Program-made: the position numbers and the translations under genes
The notes under the pieces: model-generated
What the model saw: only the letters and a program-made list of their open reading frames with translations
What the model was told of the DNA's origin: nothing
Databases searched by the model: none
Source: Vreelandella arcis
GTDB taxonomy: Bacteria; Pseudomonadota; Gammaproteobacteria; Pseudomonadales; Halomonadaceae
Direction: 5' to 3'
DNA length: 64,000 nucleotides
NCBI RefSeq assembly: GCF_900103865.1
Contig: NZ_FNII01000003.1
Coordinates: forward strand, 124,001-188,000
In this document: in pieces, positions 1-11,015 of the stretch
Layout: each line of letters begins with the position of its first letter
Numbering within the stretch: position 1 is the first letter of the stretch

Positions 1-590
1 TGGGTAGCTCCGTATCAAGTCGTTTGCAGTCTTATTTGGATAACTACGGTACCGGGATTAGCCTGCAAACCATCAATATTGAGTCTACTTCAGCCCCCGA
101 ACCTGTTATCGATGCATTTGACGATGTTATCCGTGCCCGCGAAGACCGTCAGCGTTTGATCAACCAAGGGTTGGCCTACGCAAATGCGATTATTCCTGAA
201 GCCCAGGGTCAGGCACAGCGTGTGGTTGAGCAGGGCCAAGGGTATCGTGAGTCCGTGGTTGCCGAGGCTCAGGGTCAAGCAAACCGCTTTAACTCCCTGC
301 TTTCAGAGTATCGTAACTCGCCCGATATCATGCGTGAGCGCATGTACCTTGATGCCATCGAAGAAGTCTTTGGCGAAACGCCCAAGGTACTGTTGGACGT
401 GAGTGAGAATGCGCCAATGATGTATCTGCCGCTTGAGCAGTTAAACCGTCGCCAGAGCGCTAGCGGTGCATCGCAACAGGGCAGCAGCGGTGTAGATCCT
501 CAAGTGTTGGAAAGCCTGAGCAGCGGTAGCAGTAGCCAGAGCAGTAATTCTTCATCCAGTAGTAGCTCTATCCGCAGGGAGGGCCGGTAA
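1..590 (+). CDS. hflK: HflK, C-terminal part (5' end outside the window)
   Basis: C-terminal part of the SPFH-domain protein HflK, which with HflC forms a membrane complex around the FtsH protease and modulates its proteolysis. The open frame enters from the left edge (first full codon at 3), so the N-terminal membrane segment and most of the SPFH domain are not seen. Visible are the conserved end of the SPFH domain and the long helical stretch with repeated Glu-Ala-Gln-Gly-Gln motifs. The last ~45 residues are a low-complexity Ser-rich tail ending in Arg-Arg-Glu-Gly-Arg. The stop codon abuts the hflC ATG with no gap, as in the usual hflKC operon. Confidence 0.95.
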   Translation, partial: GSSVSSRLQSYLDNYGTGISLQTINIESTSAPEPVIDAFDDVIRAREDRQRLINQGLAYANAIIPEAQGQAQRVVEQGQGYRESVVAEAQGQANRFNSLLSEYRNSPDIMRERMYLDAIEEVFGETPKVLLDVSENAPMMYLPLEQLNRRQSASGASQQGSSGVDPQVLESLSSGSSSQSSNSSSSSSSIRREGR

Positions 591-1472
591 ATGATTAATA
601 ATCGATCCCTGCTAATCGTTGGCGGCATCGCCGCCGTCGCATGGCTTGCCAGTAATAGTCTGTATGTCGTCGATGAAACCGAGCGCGCGGTCAAGCTACG
701 CTTTGGTGAGGTCATCGAAGAAAATATTCAGCCGGGCCTGCACGTTAAAGTGCCGATTGCGCAGACGATTCGTACTTTCGATACGCGCCTTTTAACGCTG
801 GATACCGATACCAGCCGCTATCTAACGCAGGAGCAGAAAGCGGTGATCGTTGACTCCTATGTTAAATGGCAAGTGGTCAACCCTACTCGCTACTACGAGG
901 CCACTGCGGGGGATGAGTTGATGGCGACCCGTCTGATTCAGCCTCGCGTGGACGAAAGCCTGCGTAATGAATTCGGTCGATTGACCCTCCAGCAAATCAT
1001 CGCTGAGCAACGTGACGACCTGATGGACGGTCCAACCGACGAGCTGGACGAGTTGATGCGCGAAGAGCTTGGTGTTGCGATTCGCGATATCCGTATCAAG
1101 CGTATTGATTTGCCTCAAGATGTATCCGCCGCGGTATTTGATCGGATGCGCTCCGAGCGTGAGCGTGAAGCCCGCGAATGGCGTGCTCAAGGCCTGGAAG
1201 AGGCGGAGCGTATTCGTGCCAATGCGGATCGCCGCCGCCAAGTCTTACTGGCCCAGGCCAATGAACGTTCAGAAACGTTGCGCGGTGAGGGTGATGCGCA
1301 AGCAGCTGCCATCTTCTCGGAAGCGTATAGCAAAGACGAAGAGTTCTTCACCTTCTGGCGCAGCCTGAATGCTTATCGCGAAAGCTTTGCCGGCGACGAC
1401 AACTTGTTGGTGCTCGAGCCGGATAGCGATTTCTTCCGTTATTTGCGCAGCGCCACGCCTGACGAAGAGTAG
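591..1472 (+). CDS. hflC: HflC, FtsH protease modulator
   Basis: SPFH/prohibitin-family partner of HflK (293 aa; E. coli HflC is about 334). A single hydrophobic segment at residues ~5-22 anchors it in the inner membrane with the bulk in the periplasm. The SPFH domain follows (VDETERAVKLRFGEV near residue 25), then a charged helical region (~residues 185-245) rich in Ala, Glu, Arg and Gln that packs against HflK. ATG follows the hflK stop directly, so the two are surely co-translated. Many gammaproteobacteria carry a small DUF2065 gene after hflC; there is no room for one here. Confidence 0.96.
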   Translation: MINNRSLLIVGGIAAVAWLASNSLYVVDETERAVKLRFGEVIEENIQPGLHVKVPIAQTIRTFDTRLLTLDTDTSRYLTQEQKAVIVDSYVKWQVVNPTRYYEATAGDELMATRLIQPRVDESLRNEFGRLTLQQIIAEQRDDLMDGPTDELDELMREELGVAIRDIRIKRIDLPQDVSAAVFDRMRSEREREAREWRAQGLEEAERIRANADRRRQVLLAQANERSETLRGEGDAQAAAIFSEAYSKDEEFFTFWRSLNAYRESFAGDDNLLVLEPDSDFFRYLRSATPDEE

Positions 1473-1540
1473 GACTGCTTGAGGCTGGCCTCGCCGGTAT
1501 CGGCGGGGTTCAACCCGGCACAAAACGTGATAGACTTTAC

Positions 1541-1567
1541 AAACCGGGCGATGCCCGGTTTTTTTGT
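1541..1567 (+). terminator. Rho-independent terminator after hflC
   Basis: GC-rich inverted repeat (arms ccgggc and gcccgg around a short loop) followed by a run of seven T. It lies 68 nt past the hflC stop and 51 nt before the hisZ start, so it should end the hflKC transcript or attenuate read-through into hisZ-purA. Confidence 0.8.
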
Positions 1568-1617
1568 GGCCCCACGTTGTTGGGCCTTCACTATCGTCGT
1601 CTTGCAGGATTGTTCAC

Positions 1618-4106
<2,489 letters not shown>

Positions 4107-4141
4107 GCCTAACCGGCGTGGCCGTAGTGAGAAGGGCTTGA

Positions 4142-4175
4142 AAAGAGGGGCGACCATGTCGCCCCTCTTTGGGTT
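4142..4175. terminator. Bidirectional terminator between purA and cobO
   Basis: Long perfect inverted repeat (arms aaagaggggcga and tcgcccctcttt, five-base loop) followed by gggtttt on the plus strand; the A-rich left side gives a T-rich tail on the minus strand. It serves the convergent genes purA (+) and cobO (-). Confidence 0.85.
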
Positions 4176-4186
4176 TTAAAAGCCGC

Positions 4187-4786
4187 TTAAAAATCAATGC
4201 CGCGGCGGGCTTGAATGCCATTGTTGAAGGCATGGCGTACTTCCTGCATTTCGGTCACGGTATCCGCCATGGCGATGAGTTCGCGGTGGGCATTGCGCCC
4301 GGTGACAACAACTGTCTGTTCCCGGGGACGATTCTCTAGCGCTTGGGTGACCGTGGCGATATCCAGATAGCCAAACTTAAGCATATAGGTGATCTCGTCG
4401 AGTACCACAAGGTAGGTGTCTGGGTCGCTAAGCATTTTCTCGGCCTCTTGCCATACAGCATGGCAGGCCTGGGTATCCGCCTCGCGGTTTTGCGTTTCCC
4501 AAGTGAAACCGGTGGCCATGATGGCAACGCTAAGGTTGGGGTCTTCCTCTAAGCGGTTACGTTCGCCGCATTCCCATAGCCCCTTAATAAACTGCACAAC
4601 GCCGACTTTATAGCCGTAGCCAAGGGCGCGGGTCACCGTGCCCCAGGCCGCCGTCGTCTTGCCTTTGCCGTTGCCAGTGTTAATCAATATCAGGCCGCGC
4701 TGTTCTGTGGCATCAGCGACTTTCTCATCGACACGGGCCTTCAGTTTTTCCATCGACGCTTTATGGCGTGTATTGCGGTCGGTCAT
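4187..4786 (-). CDS. cobO: Corrinoid adenosyltransferase (CobO/BtuR family)
   Basis: ATP:cob(I)alamin / cob(I)yrinic acid a,c-diamide adenosyltransferase, which puts the upper 5'-deoxyadenosyl ligand on corrinoids in de novo synthesis or salvage. 199 aa (E. coli BtuR 196). The P-loop Gly-Asn-Gly-Lys-Gly-Lys-Thr-Thr is at residues 38-45; Val-Val-Gln-Phe-Ile-Lys-Gly and a Val-Leu-Asp-Glu-Ile Walker-B-like strand are also present. No other cobalamin gene is in the window, so salvage or de novo use cannot be decided. I looked for a cobalamin riboswitch in the 200 bp upstream and saw none. Confidence 0.93.
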   Translation of the reverse strand: MTDRNTRHKASMEKLKARVDEKVADATEQRGLILINTGNGKGKTTAAWGTVTRALGYGYKVGVVQFIKGLWECGERNRLEEDPNLSVAIMATGFTWETQNREADTQACHAVWQEAEKMLSDPDTYLVVLDEITYMLKFGYLDIATVTQALENRPREQTVVVTGRNAHRELIAMADTVTEMQEVRHAFNNGIQARRGIDF

Positions 4787-4926
4787 GCGATTTCCTCAGT
4801 GTCGAACAAGGCATTTCGAAGGCCTAGCCTAAGCGATTCATTAGGGCTTGAATATCAAGGCGTCTCGGCCTTTATTTAACGGTAGTGGGTTTAGATTCAG
4901 TATTTTGGCTATTTCAGCGAAGAGAA

Positions 4927-4957
4927 TTGGCCGGTAGGGGGCTGGCTGCTCTAGAAT
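4927..4957 (+). promoter_or_regulatory. Candidate sigma-70 promoter for the yajQ-family gene
   Basis: TTGGCC and TAGAAT separated by 19 bp, about 30 nt before the ATG at 4988. The -10 matches consensus in 5 of 6 bases; the long spacer makes this tentative. Confidence 0.35.
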
Positions 4958-4987
4958 AGTGGGTCATGTCTTGTCAGGAATCTGCCT

Positions 4988-5473
4988 ATGCCTTCATTTG
5001 ATATTGTGTCCGAGTTTGACCAGCACGAAGCGGCTAATGCCGTCGACCAAGCTAATCGTGAAGTCCAGTCACGCTTTGATTTTAAAGGGGTGGATGCCTC
5101 GTTCTCGCTAGAAAAAGACACCGTGCATTTAGAAGCCGAAGTCGATTTTCAGCTCAAGCAAATGCTTGATGTACTGCGTAATCGTTTGATTGCACGGGGC
5201 ATTGATGCGCGTTGCATGGATGCCAAAGACCCGGTGTTGTCCGGCGTCAAAGCTCGCCAAGAGGTGGCGCTCAAGCAAGGGTTGGATCAAAGCGAAGCGA
5301 AAGACGTCGTGAAACGTATCAAAGCCAGCAAGCTAAAAGTACAAGCCCAGATTCAAGGCGAAAAAGTGCGCGTCACCGGGAAAAAACGTGACGATTTGCA
5401 AAGCGTGATGACCTTGCTACGCGCTGAAGAAGGGCCTGACCTGCCGTTGCAGTTTGATAACTTCCGCGATTGA
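4988..5473 (+). CDS. yajQ: YajQ family nucleotide/cyclic-di-GMP-binding protein
   Basis: Small cytosolic protein (161 aa; E. coli YajQ 163) of a family with two ferredoxin-like domains. Family members bind nucleotides, and in some bacteria cyclic di-GMP. The start Met-Pro-Ser-Phe-Asp-Ile-Val-Ser and the Arg-Phe-Asp-Phe-Lys-Gly segment near residue 30 are diagnostic, as is the end Leu-Pro-Leu-Gln-Phe-Asn-like tail (here [10 protein letters not shown]). It stands alone between cobO (divergent) and pepN (63 bp downstream, same strand). Its exact cellular role here is not shown by the sequence. Confidence 0.93.
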   Translation: MPSFDIVSEFDQHEAANAVDQANREVQSRFDFKGVDASFSLEKDTVHLEAEVDFQLKQMLDVLRNRLIARGIDARCMDAKDPVLSGVKARQEVALKQGLDQSEAKDVVKRIKASKLKVQAQIQGEKVRVTGKKRDDLQSVMTLLRAEEGPDLPLQFDNFRD

Positions 5474-5536
5474 TCAAAGCGCCTTTAACGTTTTTGCACC
5501 GACCATAACAGCCCGACCCTACAGGAGTTTTGCATC

Positions 5537-8167
5537 ATGTCTGATCCGCAGCCGGTTTATCTAAGTGACTACCAGCCCCCCGCCTACCGGGTGACGCATA
5601 CCGAGCTGACGTTTGATCTTGACCCCGCCGCAACTCGAGTAAAAGCGCGACTGCAGATTGAGCGCCAAGCGTCGGTGGATGCCACCACGCCACTGCAGCT
5701 TGACGGTGAGCAATTGACCCTTCACGCACTGTTGATCGACGGCGCACCGTTAGCTAACAGCGATTACCAGGTCACTGAGCAGGGGCTGCGTATTGACCAG
5801 GTGCCGGCAAGCTTCACTTTGGAAAGCGATGTGGAGCTATCGCCCCAAGATAACACTGCGCTGGAAGGCCTCTATCAGTCGAACGGCATGTACTGTACCC
5901 AGTGTGAGGCGGAAGGGTTTCGTCGCATTACCTTTTACCCTGATCGCCCGGATGTTATGTCGACTTTCAAGGTGACCGTCATCGGCGATCGCCAGCGCGA
6001 ACCGATTTTACTCGCTAATGGTAATCCGGTTGAGCAGGGTGAGCTACCAAACGGCCGGCATTTTGCCACCTGGGAAGATCCTCATCCCAAGCCCTGTTAC
6101 TTGTTCGCGTTGGTCGCCGGGGATCTACATAAAGTAGAGGATCATTTCACTACCCAGTCTGGGCGCAAGGTCACGCTGCAAATTTGGGTGGAAGAAGAAA
6201 ACCTGCAAAAAACCGACCATGCCATGGGATCGCTTAAGCGAGCGATGGCATGGGATGAACAGGCTTACGGTCGTGAATACGATCTTGACCTGTTTATGAT
6301 CGTGGCGGTTAACGACTTCAATATGGGGGCAATGGAAAATAAAGGCCTCAATATCTTTAATTCGGCGGCCGTCTTGGCCCACCCGGATACCGCTACCGAC
6401 AACGCTTTTCAAACGGTTGAGGGCATCGTTGCCCACGAGTATTTCCATAACTGGTCCGGGAACCGGGTGACATGCCGTGATTGGTTTCAGCTTTCTTTGA
6501 AAGAGGGCTTTACGGTATTTCGCGATCAATGCTTTTCAGCTGAGACCAATTCCGCCCCGGTGAAGCGGATTCAGGATGTGTCATTTTTCCGCACGGCGCA
6601 GTTTGCTGAGGACGCCGGGCCTACAGCGCACCCCGTTCGCCCCGATCACTATATTGAAATCACCAATTTCTACACGCTGACGATTTATGAAAAGGGCGCT
6701 GAGATCGTCCGCATGCTATGCAACCTGGTTGGCTGGGAAGCCTTTCGCCAGGGCTCCGACCAATATTTTCAACGCTTTGATGGCCAAGCGGTCACTATTG
6801 AAGACTTTGTCGATTGCATGGCGGAGGCCTCAGGGCTTGATCTGAGCCAGTTCATGCGCTGGTACTCTCAAGCGGGTACACCCGAGATTGATGTTCACGG
6901 TGAATATGATTACGCCCACGGCGAATATCACCTGACGCTGCGTCAGCGGACGCCTGCAACCCCTGACCAAGTAGACAAGGAACCGCTGCATATTCCTATC
7001 GCTATGGGCCTGGTGGGAACCAAATCTGGCCAAGATTTGACGCTTACCCTGGATGGGGAAAAGCTGGGTAGACAGGCCGTGATACACCTACGCGATGATG
7101 AACAGACCTTTGTGTTTACCGACGTTGCCGAAGCGCCTGTGCCTTCGCTGTTGCGCAATTTTTCTGCCCCGGTGAAACTGCATTTCCCTTATTCGCGGGA
7201 GGATCTGGCCTTTTTGTTGACCCATGACAGCGACGGTTTCAACCGCTGGGATGCCGGGCAGCGACTAGCCATGCTGGCGCTTGATGACTTGATTGCTGCC
7301 CATCGTAATGGGGTGGAGAAAGTCATGGACAGCCGCGTCGTGGAGGCATTCCGCTCGTTGTTAGCCAATGCGCCTGCCGACAAAGCCGTACTCGCCGAAA
7401 TGCTCACGCTGCCTTCGGAAGCTTATATCGCCGAGCAGCAGCCCATCGTCGACGTCGATGCCATTCACGCGGCGCGTGAGTTCATCCGGCAGTCATTGGC
7501 AATGGCCTTGCGCGATGAATTTATGGCTACTTTTGAGGCTAACCGTTCAGATGACGCCTATGCCCCGATCCCCGAGCAAATTGCCCAGCGTAGCTTAAAA
7601 AACGTAGCGCTTGCTTACCTGGTGTCGATTGAAGACGAGCAGGGCTTGGCGCTTTGCGAAGCGCAGTTTGCCGCTGACCACAACATGACCGATGTGCGCC
7701 ATGCCTTAACGTTGCTGGTTCATAGTGACCGTGACGACCTGGCATCGCCAGCGCTTAAATCCTTTGGTGAAAAGTGGGCCCACGACCCGCTAGTGATGGA
7801 TCAGTGGTTTAGCGTTCAGGTCTCGCGCCCTCAAGCGGATGTCATCGACCGGGTCAAGTACCTGATGGCGCATCCGGCGTTCTCGTTGAAAAACCCCAAC
7901 CGCGTGCGTGCGCTTATCGGCGCGTTTGCGCAAAACCGGGTGAATTTCCACCGCTTGGACGGCCAAGGCTATGCGTTGTTGGCCGACGTTGTGATCGAGC
8001 TGAATCGCCTTAATCCTGAAATAGCGGCCCGCTTGATCACTCCGTTAACCCGCTGGCAGCGTTTTGATGAAACCCGGCAAGAGTTAATGCGGTCACAGCT
8101 CGAACGCATTCAACGCGAACCGCTTTCCAGCAACGTGTACGAGGTGGTCGAAAAGGCGTTGGCGTAA
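5537..8167 (+). CDS. pepN: Aminopeptidase N (M1 zinc metallopeptidase)
   Basis: Broad-specificity cytosolic aminopeptidase that recycles peptides left by ATP-dependent proteases. 876 aa (E. coli 870). The substrate-anchoring Gly-Ala-Met-Glu-Asn motif is at residues ~264-268 and the zinc site is His300-Glu301-x-x-His304 with Glu323 as third ligand, all at the spacing expected for M1 enzymes. The C-terminal alpha-helical domain is complete. The ATG has an AGGAG-like site 12 nt upstream. A lipid-kinase gene starts 35 nt after the stop. Confidence 0.98.
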   Translation: MSDPQPVYLSDYQPPAYRVTHTELTFDLDPAATRVKARLQIERQASVDATTPLQLDGEQLTLHALLIDGAPLANSDYQVTEQGLRIDQVPASFTLESDVELSPQDNTALEGLYQSNGMYCTQCEAEGFRRITFYPDRPDVMSTFKVTVIGDRQREPILLANGNPVEQGELPNGRHFATWEDPHPKPCYLFALVAGDLHKVEDHFTTQSGRKVTLQIWVEEENLQKTDHAMGSLKRAMAWDEQAYGREYDLDLFMIVAVNDFNMGAMENKGLNIFNSAAVLAHPDTATDNAFQTVEGIVAHEYFHNWSGNRVTCRDWFQLSLKEGFTVFRDQCFSAETNSAPVKRIQDVSFFRTAQFAEDAGPTAHPVRPDHYIEITNFYTLTIYEKGAEIVRMLCNLVGWEAFRQGSDQYFQRFDGQAVTIEDFVDCMAEASGLDLSQFMRWYSQAGTPEIDVHGEYDYAHGEYHLTLRQRTPATPDQVDKEPLHIPIAMGLVGTKSGQDLTLTLDGEKLGRQAVIHLRDDEQTFVFTDVAEAPVPSLLRNFSAPVKLHFPYSREDLAFLLTHDSDGFNRWDAGQRLAMLALDDLIAAHRNGVEKVMDSRVVEAFRSLLANAPADKAVLAEMLTLPSEAYIAEQQPIVDVDAIHAAREFIRQSLAMALRDEFMATFEANRSDDAYAPIPEQIAQRSLKNVALAYLVSIEDEQGLALCEAQFAADHNMTDVRHALTLLVHSDRDDLASPALKSFGEKWAHDPLVMDQWFSVQVSRPQADVIDRVKYLMAHPAFSLKNPNRVRALIGAFAQNRVNFHRLDGQGYALLADVVIELNRLNPEIAARLITPLTRWQRFDETRQELMRSQLERIQREPLSSNVYEVVEKALA

Positions 8168-8202
8168 CAAGCCCGGTGGAGCAATAACGAAAGGAAATCT
8201 CA

Positions 8203-9162
8203 GTGACAACATCACAAGCGCGTTTTTTACTCATTGTTAATGGTAAATCGGCTGGTAATGTGCCATTACGCGAAGCAGTGACTGAGCAGCGAGAGGCAGG
8301 GATGCCGATCAGTGTTCGATCTACGTGGGAGGCCGGCGACGCGACGTACTTCGCCGAAGCGGCGGCCGACATGGGCATGACCCATGTGATTGCCTGCGGT
8401 GGCGATGGCACCGTCAATGAGGTGATGAATGGTCTGATGCGTATAGACAAGGCGCGACGGCCTGCCATGGGCATTGTGCCCTTGGGAAGCGCTAACGACT
8501 TTGCCACCTCGGTGGGCTTGCCGTTAGACCCTAAAGAAGCTCTGTCGGCAGCGTTAACGTTGTCTGACTACCCGATCGACGTCGTCAAACTGTGCGCTGA
8601 AAGAGGCGACGAGTCAGTCTCCCGCTATTACGTGAATATGCTCACTGGTGGCTTTGGCGCTGAAATTACATCGTCGACCCCAAAAATGCTCAAGCGCATG
8701 CTAGGCGGCGGGGCCTATTCGCTTATGGGGGCCATCAAAGCATGGCGGCACCGTAGCTATCGAGGCACGCTACATTGGCGTGATCAGGAAGAATCGGCCT
8801 CGTTATTACTGTTGGCCATTGGTAATGGACGTCAGTCAGGCGGCGGTCAGGTGCTGGCGCCTAACGCTAAACTAGACGATGGGCATCTTGATGTTCTTGT
8901 GGTGAAAGATTTTGCTTCCCCGACAGCCTTGCCGGATTTGATCAACGAGCTGCAGAATTTTCCAGCACAAGGTCGCTTTGTGCGCTATGTCTCGGTGGAT
9001 GAGCTTAGTGTGACGACGTTGCCTGAGGATCCCCCTTGGCCGCTAACGCTAGATGGCGAAGCGCGTCACTACAGTCGCTTTAGTGCCGAAGTCGTGCCGT
9101 TGGCAATTCGTGTGGTGCTGCCCGATAATTGTCCGCTACTGTCGTCGGCGGGAGATGCCTGA
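8203..9162 (+). CDS. yegS: YegS-like lipid (diacylglycerol-type) kinase
   Basis: Member of the diacylglycerol/sphingosine kinase catalytic family (319 aa; E. coli YegS 299), which phosphorylates membrane lipids such as phosphatidylglycerol or diacylglycerol. Evidence: Val-Asn-Gly-Lys-Ser-Ala-Gly near residue 12, the nucleotide-binding Gly-Gly-Asp-Gly-Thr at residues 66-70 followed by Asn-Glu-Val, and Pro-Leu-Gly-Ser-Ala-Asn-Asp-Phe near residue 97. The start is GTG at 8203 with AAGGAAAT seven bases upstream; no in-frame ATG lies close by. It follows pepN by 35 nt. Physiological substrate unknown. Confidence 0.9.
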   Translation: MTTSQARFLLIVNGKSAGNVPLREAVTEQREAGMPISVRSTWEAGDATYFAEAAADMGMTHVIACGGDGTVNEVMNGLMRIDKARRPAMGIVPLGSANDFATSVGLPLDPKEALSAALTLSDYPIDVVKLCAERGDESVSRYYVNMLTGGFGAEITSSTPKMLKRMLGGGAYSLMGAIKAWRHRSYRGTLHWRDQEESASLLLLAIGNGRQSGGGQVLAPNAKLDDGHLDVLVVKDFASPTALPDLINELQNFPAQGRFVRYVSVDELSVTTLPEDPPWPLTLDGEARHYSRFSAEVVPLAIRVVLPDNCPLLSSAGDA

Positions 9163-9233
9163 AACCGATAGCAACGATCATTGACCGATTAAGATGGATA
9201 CGATGAGGAGTAAACATTGAGGAGACTAAATTA

Positions 9234-9941
9234 ATGGCTAACCGCGTTTGGCTACCCGTGCTAGCTGCTGCCCTGTTGGTGATCAGTGGCTGTGGCGATA
9301 ACGACGAGACATCTGGCGCAAACCAAGAGGAAGCGCCTGCTACATCCTCAAGCGAGGCTAGCGAAGAATCCGCTGGCACAGACGAAACTGAATCGACGAC
9401 GTCCTCAGGCGTTGAAAACAACGCGAGCGAGGCTGATAGCGCTGCTAATGAGTCGTCCCAAGCGGAGGAGGCGTTGGCAGAGGAAGAGTCTCTCAATGAA
9501 GACTCGCCACAGGAAGAAGCCGCTGCGTCACTTCAAGACGTTGAGGCCGGGGAAGACACCTTGGCCTCTGATCCCGAAGCGGTATTAGAGGACGGTGGCG
9601 CCATGCCGGGTGAGGCGACTCGTTCGGATGTTGATGAGATAATTGCCGAAACCGAACGCCGTTTTGAGGAGGCGCAGCAGCGGCTTGAAGAACAGTTCCA
9701 GGAAGTAGAGCAGCAGTCTCCGGTTACCGAACCCATTAGCGATGAAGAAATGGCAGAAGACTGGGAGTTTGAAAGCAGTCTACCTGAATCGGCAATTAAC
9801 GAAGAAAATAGGCGTGGCAGCGATATTGAGGCGCTCATTGAAGAAAACGAGCGTCGCTTTGAAGAGGCCGAGCAGCGCTTAAATGAGCAGTATGAAGCCA
9901 TTGAACAGCAACAGCCTGAAACGCTGGAGTTGGAAGAGTAA
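9234..9941 (+). CDS. Predicted lipoprotein, Glu/Ser-rich with duplicated coiled-coil motif
   Basis: I do not recognise this 235-aa protein. It starts with a lipoprotein signal peptide: Asn-Arg, a hydrophobic stretch at residues 5-17 and a lipobox ending Ile-Ser-Gly-Cys, giving acylated Cys20 with Gly at +2. Residues 21-130 are low complexity (Glu, Ser, Ala, Asp, Thr) and likely disordered. Two copies of a ~32-residue charged helical motif follow (residues 132-163 and 197-228), each with a Glu-Arg-Arg-Phe-Glu-Glu-Ala core, a Gln-Arg-Leu and a Glu-Gln-Gln end. The protein ends seven residues after copy two. It sits alone 71 bp after yegS and before a cspA terminator. No function can be assigned; the sorting residue does not force inner-membrane retention. 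Confidence 0.8.
   Translation: MANRVWLPVLAAALLVISGCGDNDETSGANQEEAPATSSSEASEESAGTDETESTTSSGVENNASEADSAANESSQAEEALAEEESLNEDSPQEEAAASLQDVEAGEDTLASDPEAVLEDGGAMPGEATRSDVDEIIAETERRFEEAQQRLEEQFQEVEQQSPVTEPISDEEMAEDWEFESSLPESAINEENRRGSDIEALIEENERRFEEAEQRLNEQYEAIEQQQPETLELEE
9627..9722 (+). repeat. Copy 1 of the internal coiled-coil repeat in the lipoprotein
   Basis: Encodes residues 132-163 of the lipoprotein. Aligned without gaps to copy 2 it shares 19 of 32 residues, including the Glu-Arg-Arg-Phe-Glu-Glu-Ala core. Confidence 0.75.
9822..9917 (+). repeat. Copy 2 of the internal coiled-coil repeat in the lipoprotein
   Basis: Encodes residues 197-228. The differences from copy 1 are mostly conservative (Val/Ile, Ile/Leu, Phe/Tyr, Asp/Glu), suggesting an old duplication kept under selection for helix chemistry. 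Confidence 0.75.
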
Positions 9942-9972
9942 GCTCGGAGAGGAGTAAAAACGCGCTAAGGGA

Positions 9973-10002
9973 ATAAAAAAGGCCCGCAACGATGCGGGCC
10001 TT
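9973..10002 (-). terminator. Terminator of the cold-shock gene
   Basis: Inverted repeat with arms aaggcccgca and tgcgggcctt around acga. Read on the minus strand it is followed by a run of six T, so it ends the csp transcript about 15 nt past its stop. It may also stop the lipoprotein transcript coming the other way, but the plus-strand tail is poor in T. Confidence 0.8.
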
Positions 10003-10016
10003 GTGTATCAACGTGT

Positions 10017-10220
10017 TTATGCCACGCGGATGTTAGAAGCCTGAAGGCCTTTTTTACCCTGTGTCACCTCAAAGCTGACTTTCTGACCATCTTGAAGGGA
10101 CTTAAAACCTTCAGCCTGAATTTCGGAGAAGTGGGCAAACAAATCGTCACCGCCGTCATCGGGGGAGATGAAGCCGTAACCTTTGGTATCGTTGAACCAC
10201 TTGACAGTGCCTGTTGCCAT
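10017..10220 (-). CDS. CspA-family cold-shock-domain protein
   Basis: Single cold-shock (OB-fold) domain of 67 aa that binds single-stranded RNA/DNA and melts RNA structure. RNP1 (Lys-Gly-Tyr-Gly-Phe-Ile) is near residues 13-18 and RNP2 (Asp-Leu-Phe-Ala-His-Phe) near residues 26-31. It is preceded by an AAGGA ribosome site and followed by its own terminator, so it is monocistronic. Whether it is cold-induced, growth-phase-dependent or constitutive cannot be told; I did not see an E. coli-type cold box in the short leader. The paralogue letter (cspA, C, D or E) is not assigned. Confidence 0.93.
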   Translation of the reverse strand: MATGTVKWFNDTKGYGFISPDDGGDDLFAHFSEIQAEGFKSLQDGQKVSFEVTQGKKGLQASNIRVA

Positions 10221-10354
10221 TATCCAATTCCTTAACGAGCTTAGTGATCAAACGGGTCGCCATTGCGTACCCGCCAAAATCACTTTAGATGCTAAAAAAC
10301 GCTTCGTCCAGTCACAATGCGATGAATCTAGTCCACCTGTGGGAGTGCACTGAA

Positions 10355-11011
10355 ATGACCCCTTTTAGCCTGATTGACGGTCAATTTGTGCCGTTTGTGA
10401 TTGCCATTACGTTGCTGTCGATTACCCCTGGGGTCGATACGCTGCTGGTAATACGCAATACCGCCCGAGGCGGTCTTCGCGATGGGGTCGCAACGAGCAT
10501 GGCCATCTGCAGCGGCTTGTTCGTGCATGCCACCATCTCGGCGATGGGGATCTCGCTGATTTTGCTGCAATCGGCCTGGGCGTTTCATGCCTTGAAGCTG
10601 GTGGGGGCTGGCTATTTGATTTGGCTTGGCATCAGCAGCTTGCTAGCCGCTCGGCGCGGCCAGCCACTGCCGGTGAAAGGCGTGCTAGGGGACACCTCCG
10701 TCGTTCCTCTTTGGCAATCGCTTAAAGAGGGGTTTCTATCCAATGTGCTTAACCCTAAAACAGTGGTGTTTTATATGGCGTTTTTGCCGCAGTTTATTGC
10801 CCCGAGTGACCCCGCCCTGGTCAAATCCTTATGGTTGGCGGGTGTGCACTTTGTGATTGCCAATCTATGGCAAATTAGCGTGGTACTGATGGTCGGCAGC
10901 GCCGGTAAATGGTTGGCCAGTGCACGTTTTGCTCAGACCCTTAATGCCATGACCGGCGCGGTATTGGTGGCTCTGGGGATCAGGCTGGCCTTCTCAGCAC
11001 GTCCGCTATAA
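10355..11011 (+). CDS. LysE/RhtB family amino-acid exporter
   Basis: Inner-membrane efflux protein (218 aa) of the LysE/RhtB superfamily, whose members export amino acids such as homoserine, threonine, lysine or leucine. The N-terminal Ile-Thr-Pro-Gly-Val-Asp-Thr segment (~residues 24-30) is the family signature; about five to six hydrophobic segments follow, and Asn-Pro-Lys-Thr appears near residue 133. The chosen ATG at 10355 gives the usual family length; an in-frame start at 10289 would add 22 residues not typical of the family. It is divergent from csp and ends four nt before the convergent slt gene. Substrate unknown. Confidence 0.9.
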   Translation: MTPFSLIDGQFVPFVIAITLLSITPGVDTLLVIRNTARGGLRDGVATSMAICSGLFVHATISAMGISLILLQSAWAFHALKLVGAGYLIWLGISSLLAARRGQPLPVKGVLGDTSVVPLWQSLKEGFLSNVLNPKTVVFYMAFLPQFIAPSDPALVKSLWLAGVHFVIANLWQISVVLMVGSAGKWLASARFAQTLNAMTGAVLVALGIRLAFSARPL

Positions 11012-11015
11012 GGCC

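Noticed and set aside
1509..1536. TTCAAC/TAGACT pair as a hisZ-purA promoter
   Set aside because: Weak match, and the predicted start would fall inside the hflC terminator hairpin.
1564..1617. Upstream start for hisZ
   Set aside because: It would begin in the T-run of the hflC terminator and add residues foreign to the family.
4787..4987. Possible cobalamin riboswitch upstream of cobO
   Set aside because: No B12-box-like or conserved core sequence is visible on the minus strand.
8037..8507. 156-codon minus frame across the pepN-yegS junction
   Set aside because: Opposes two confident genes and has no recognisable features.
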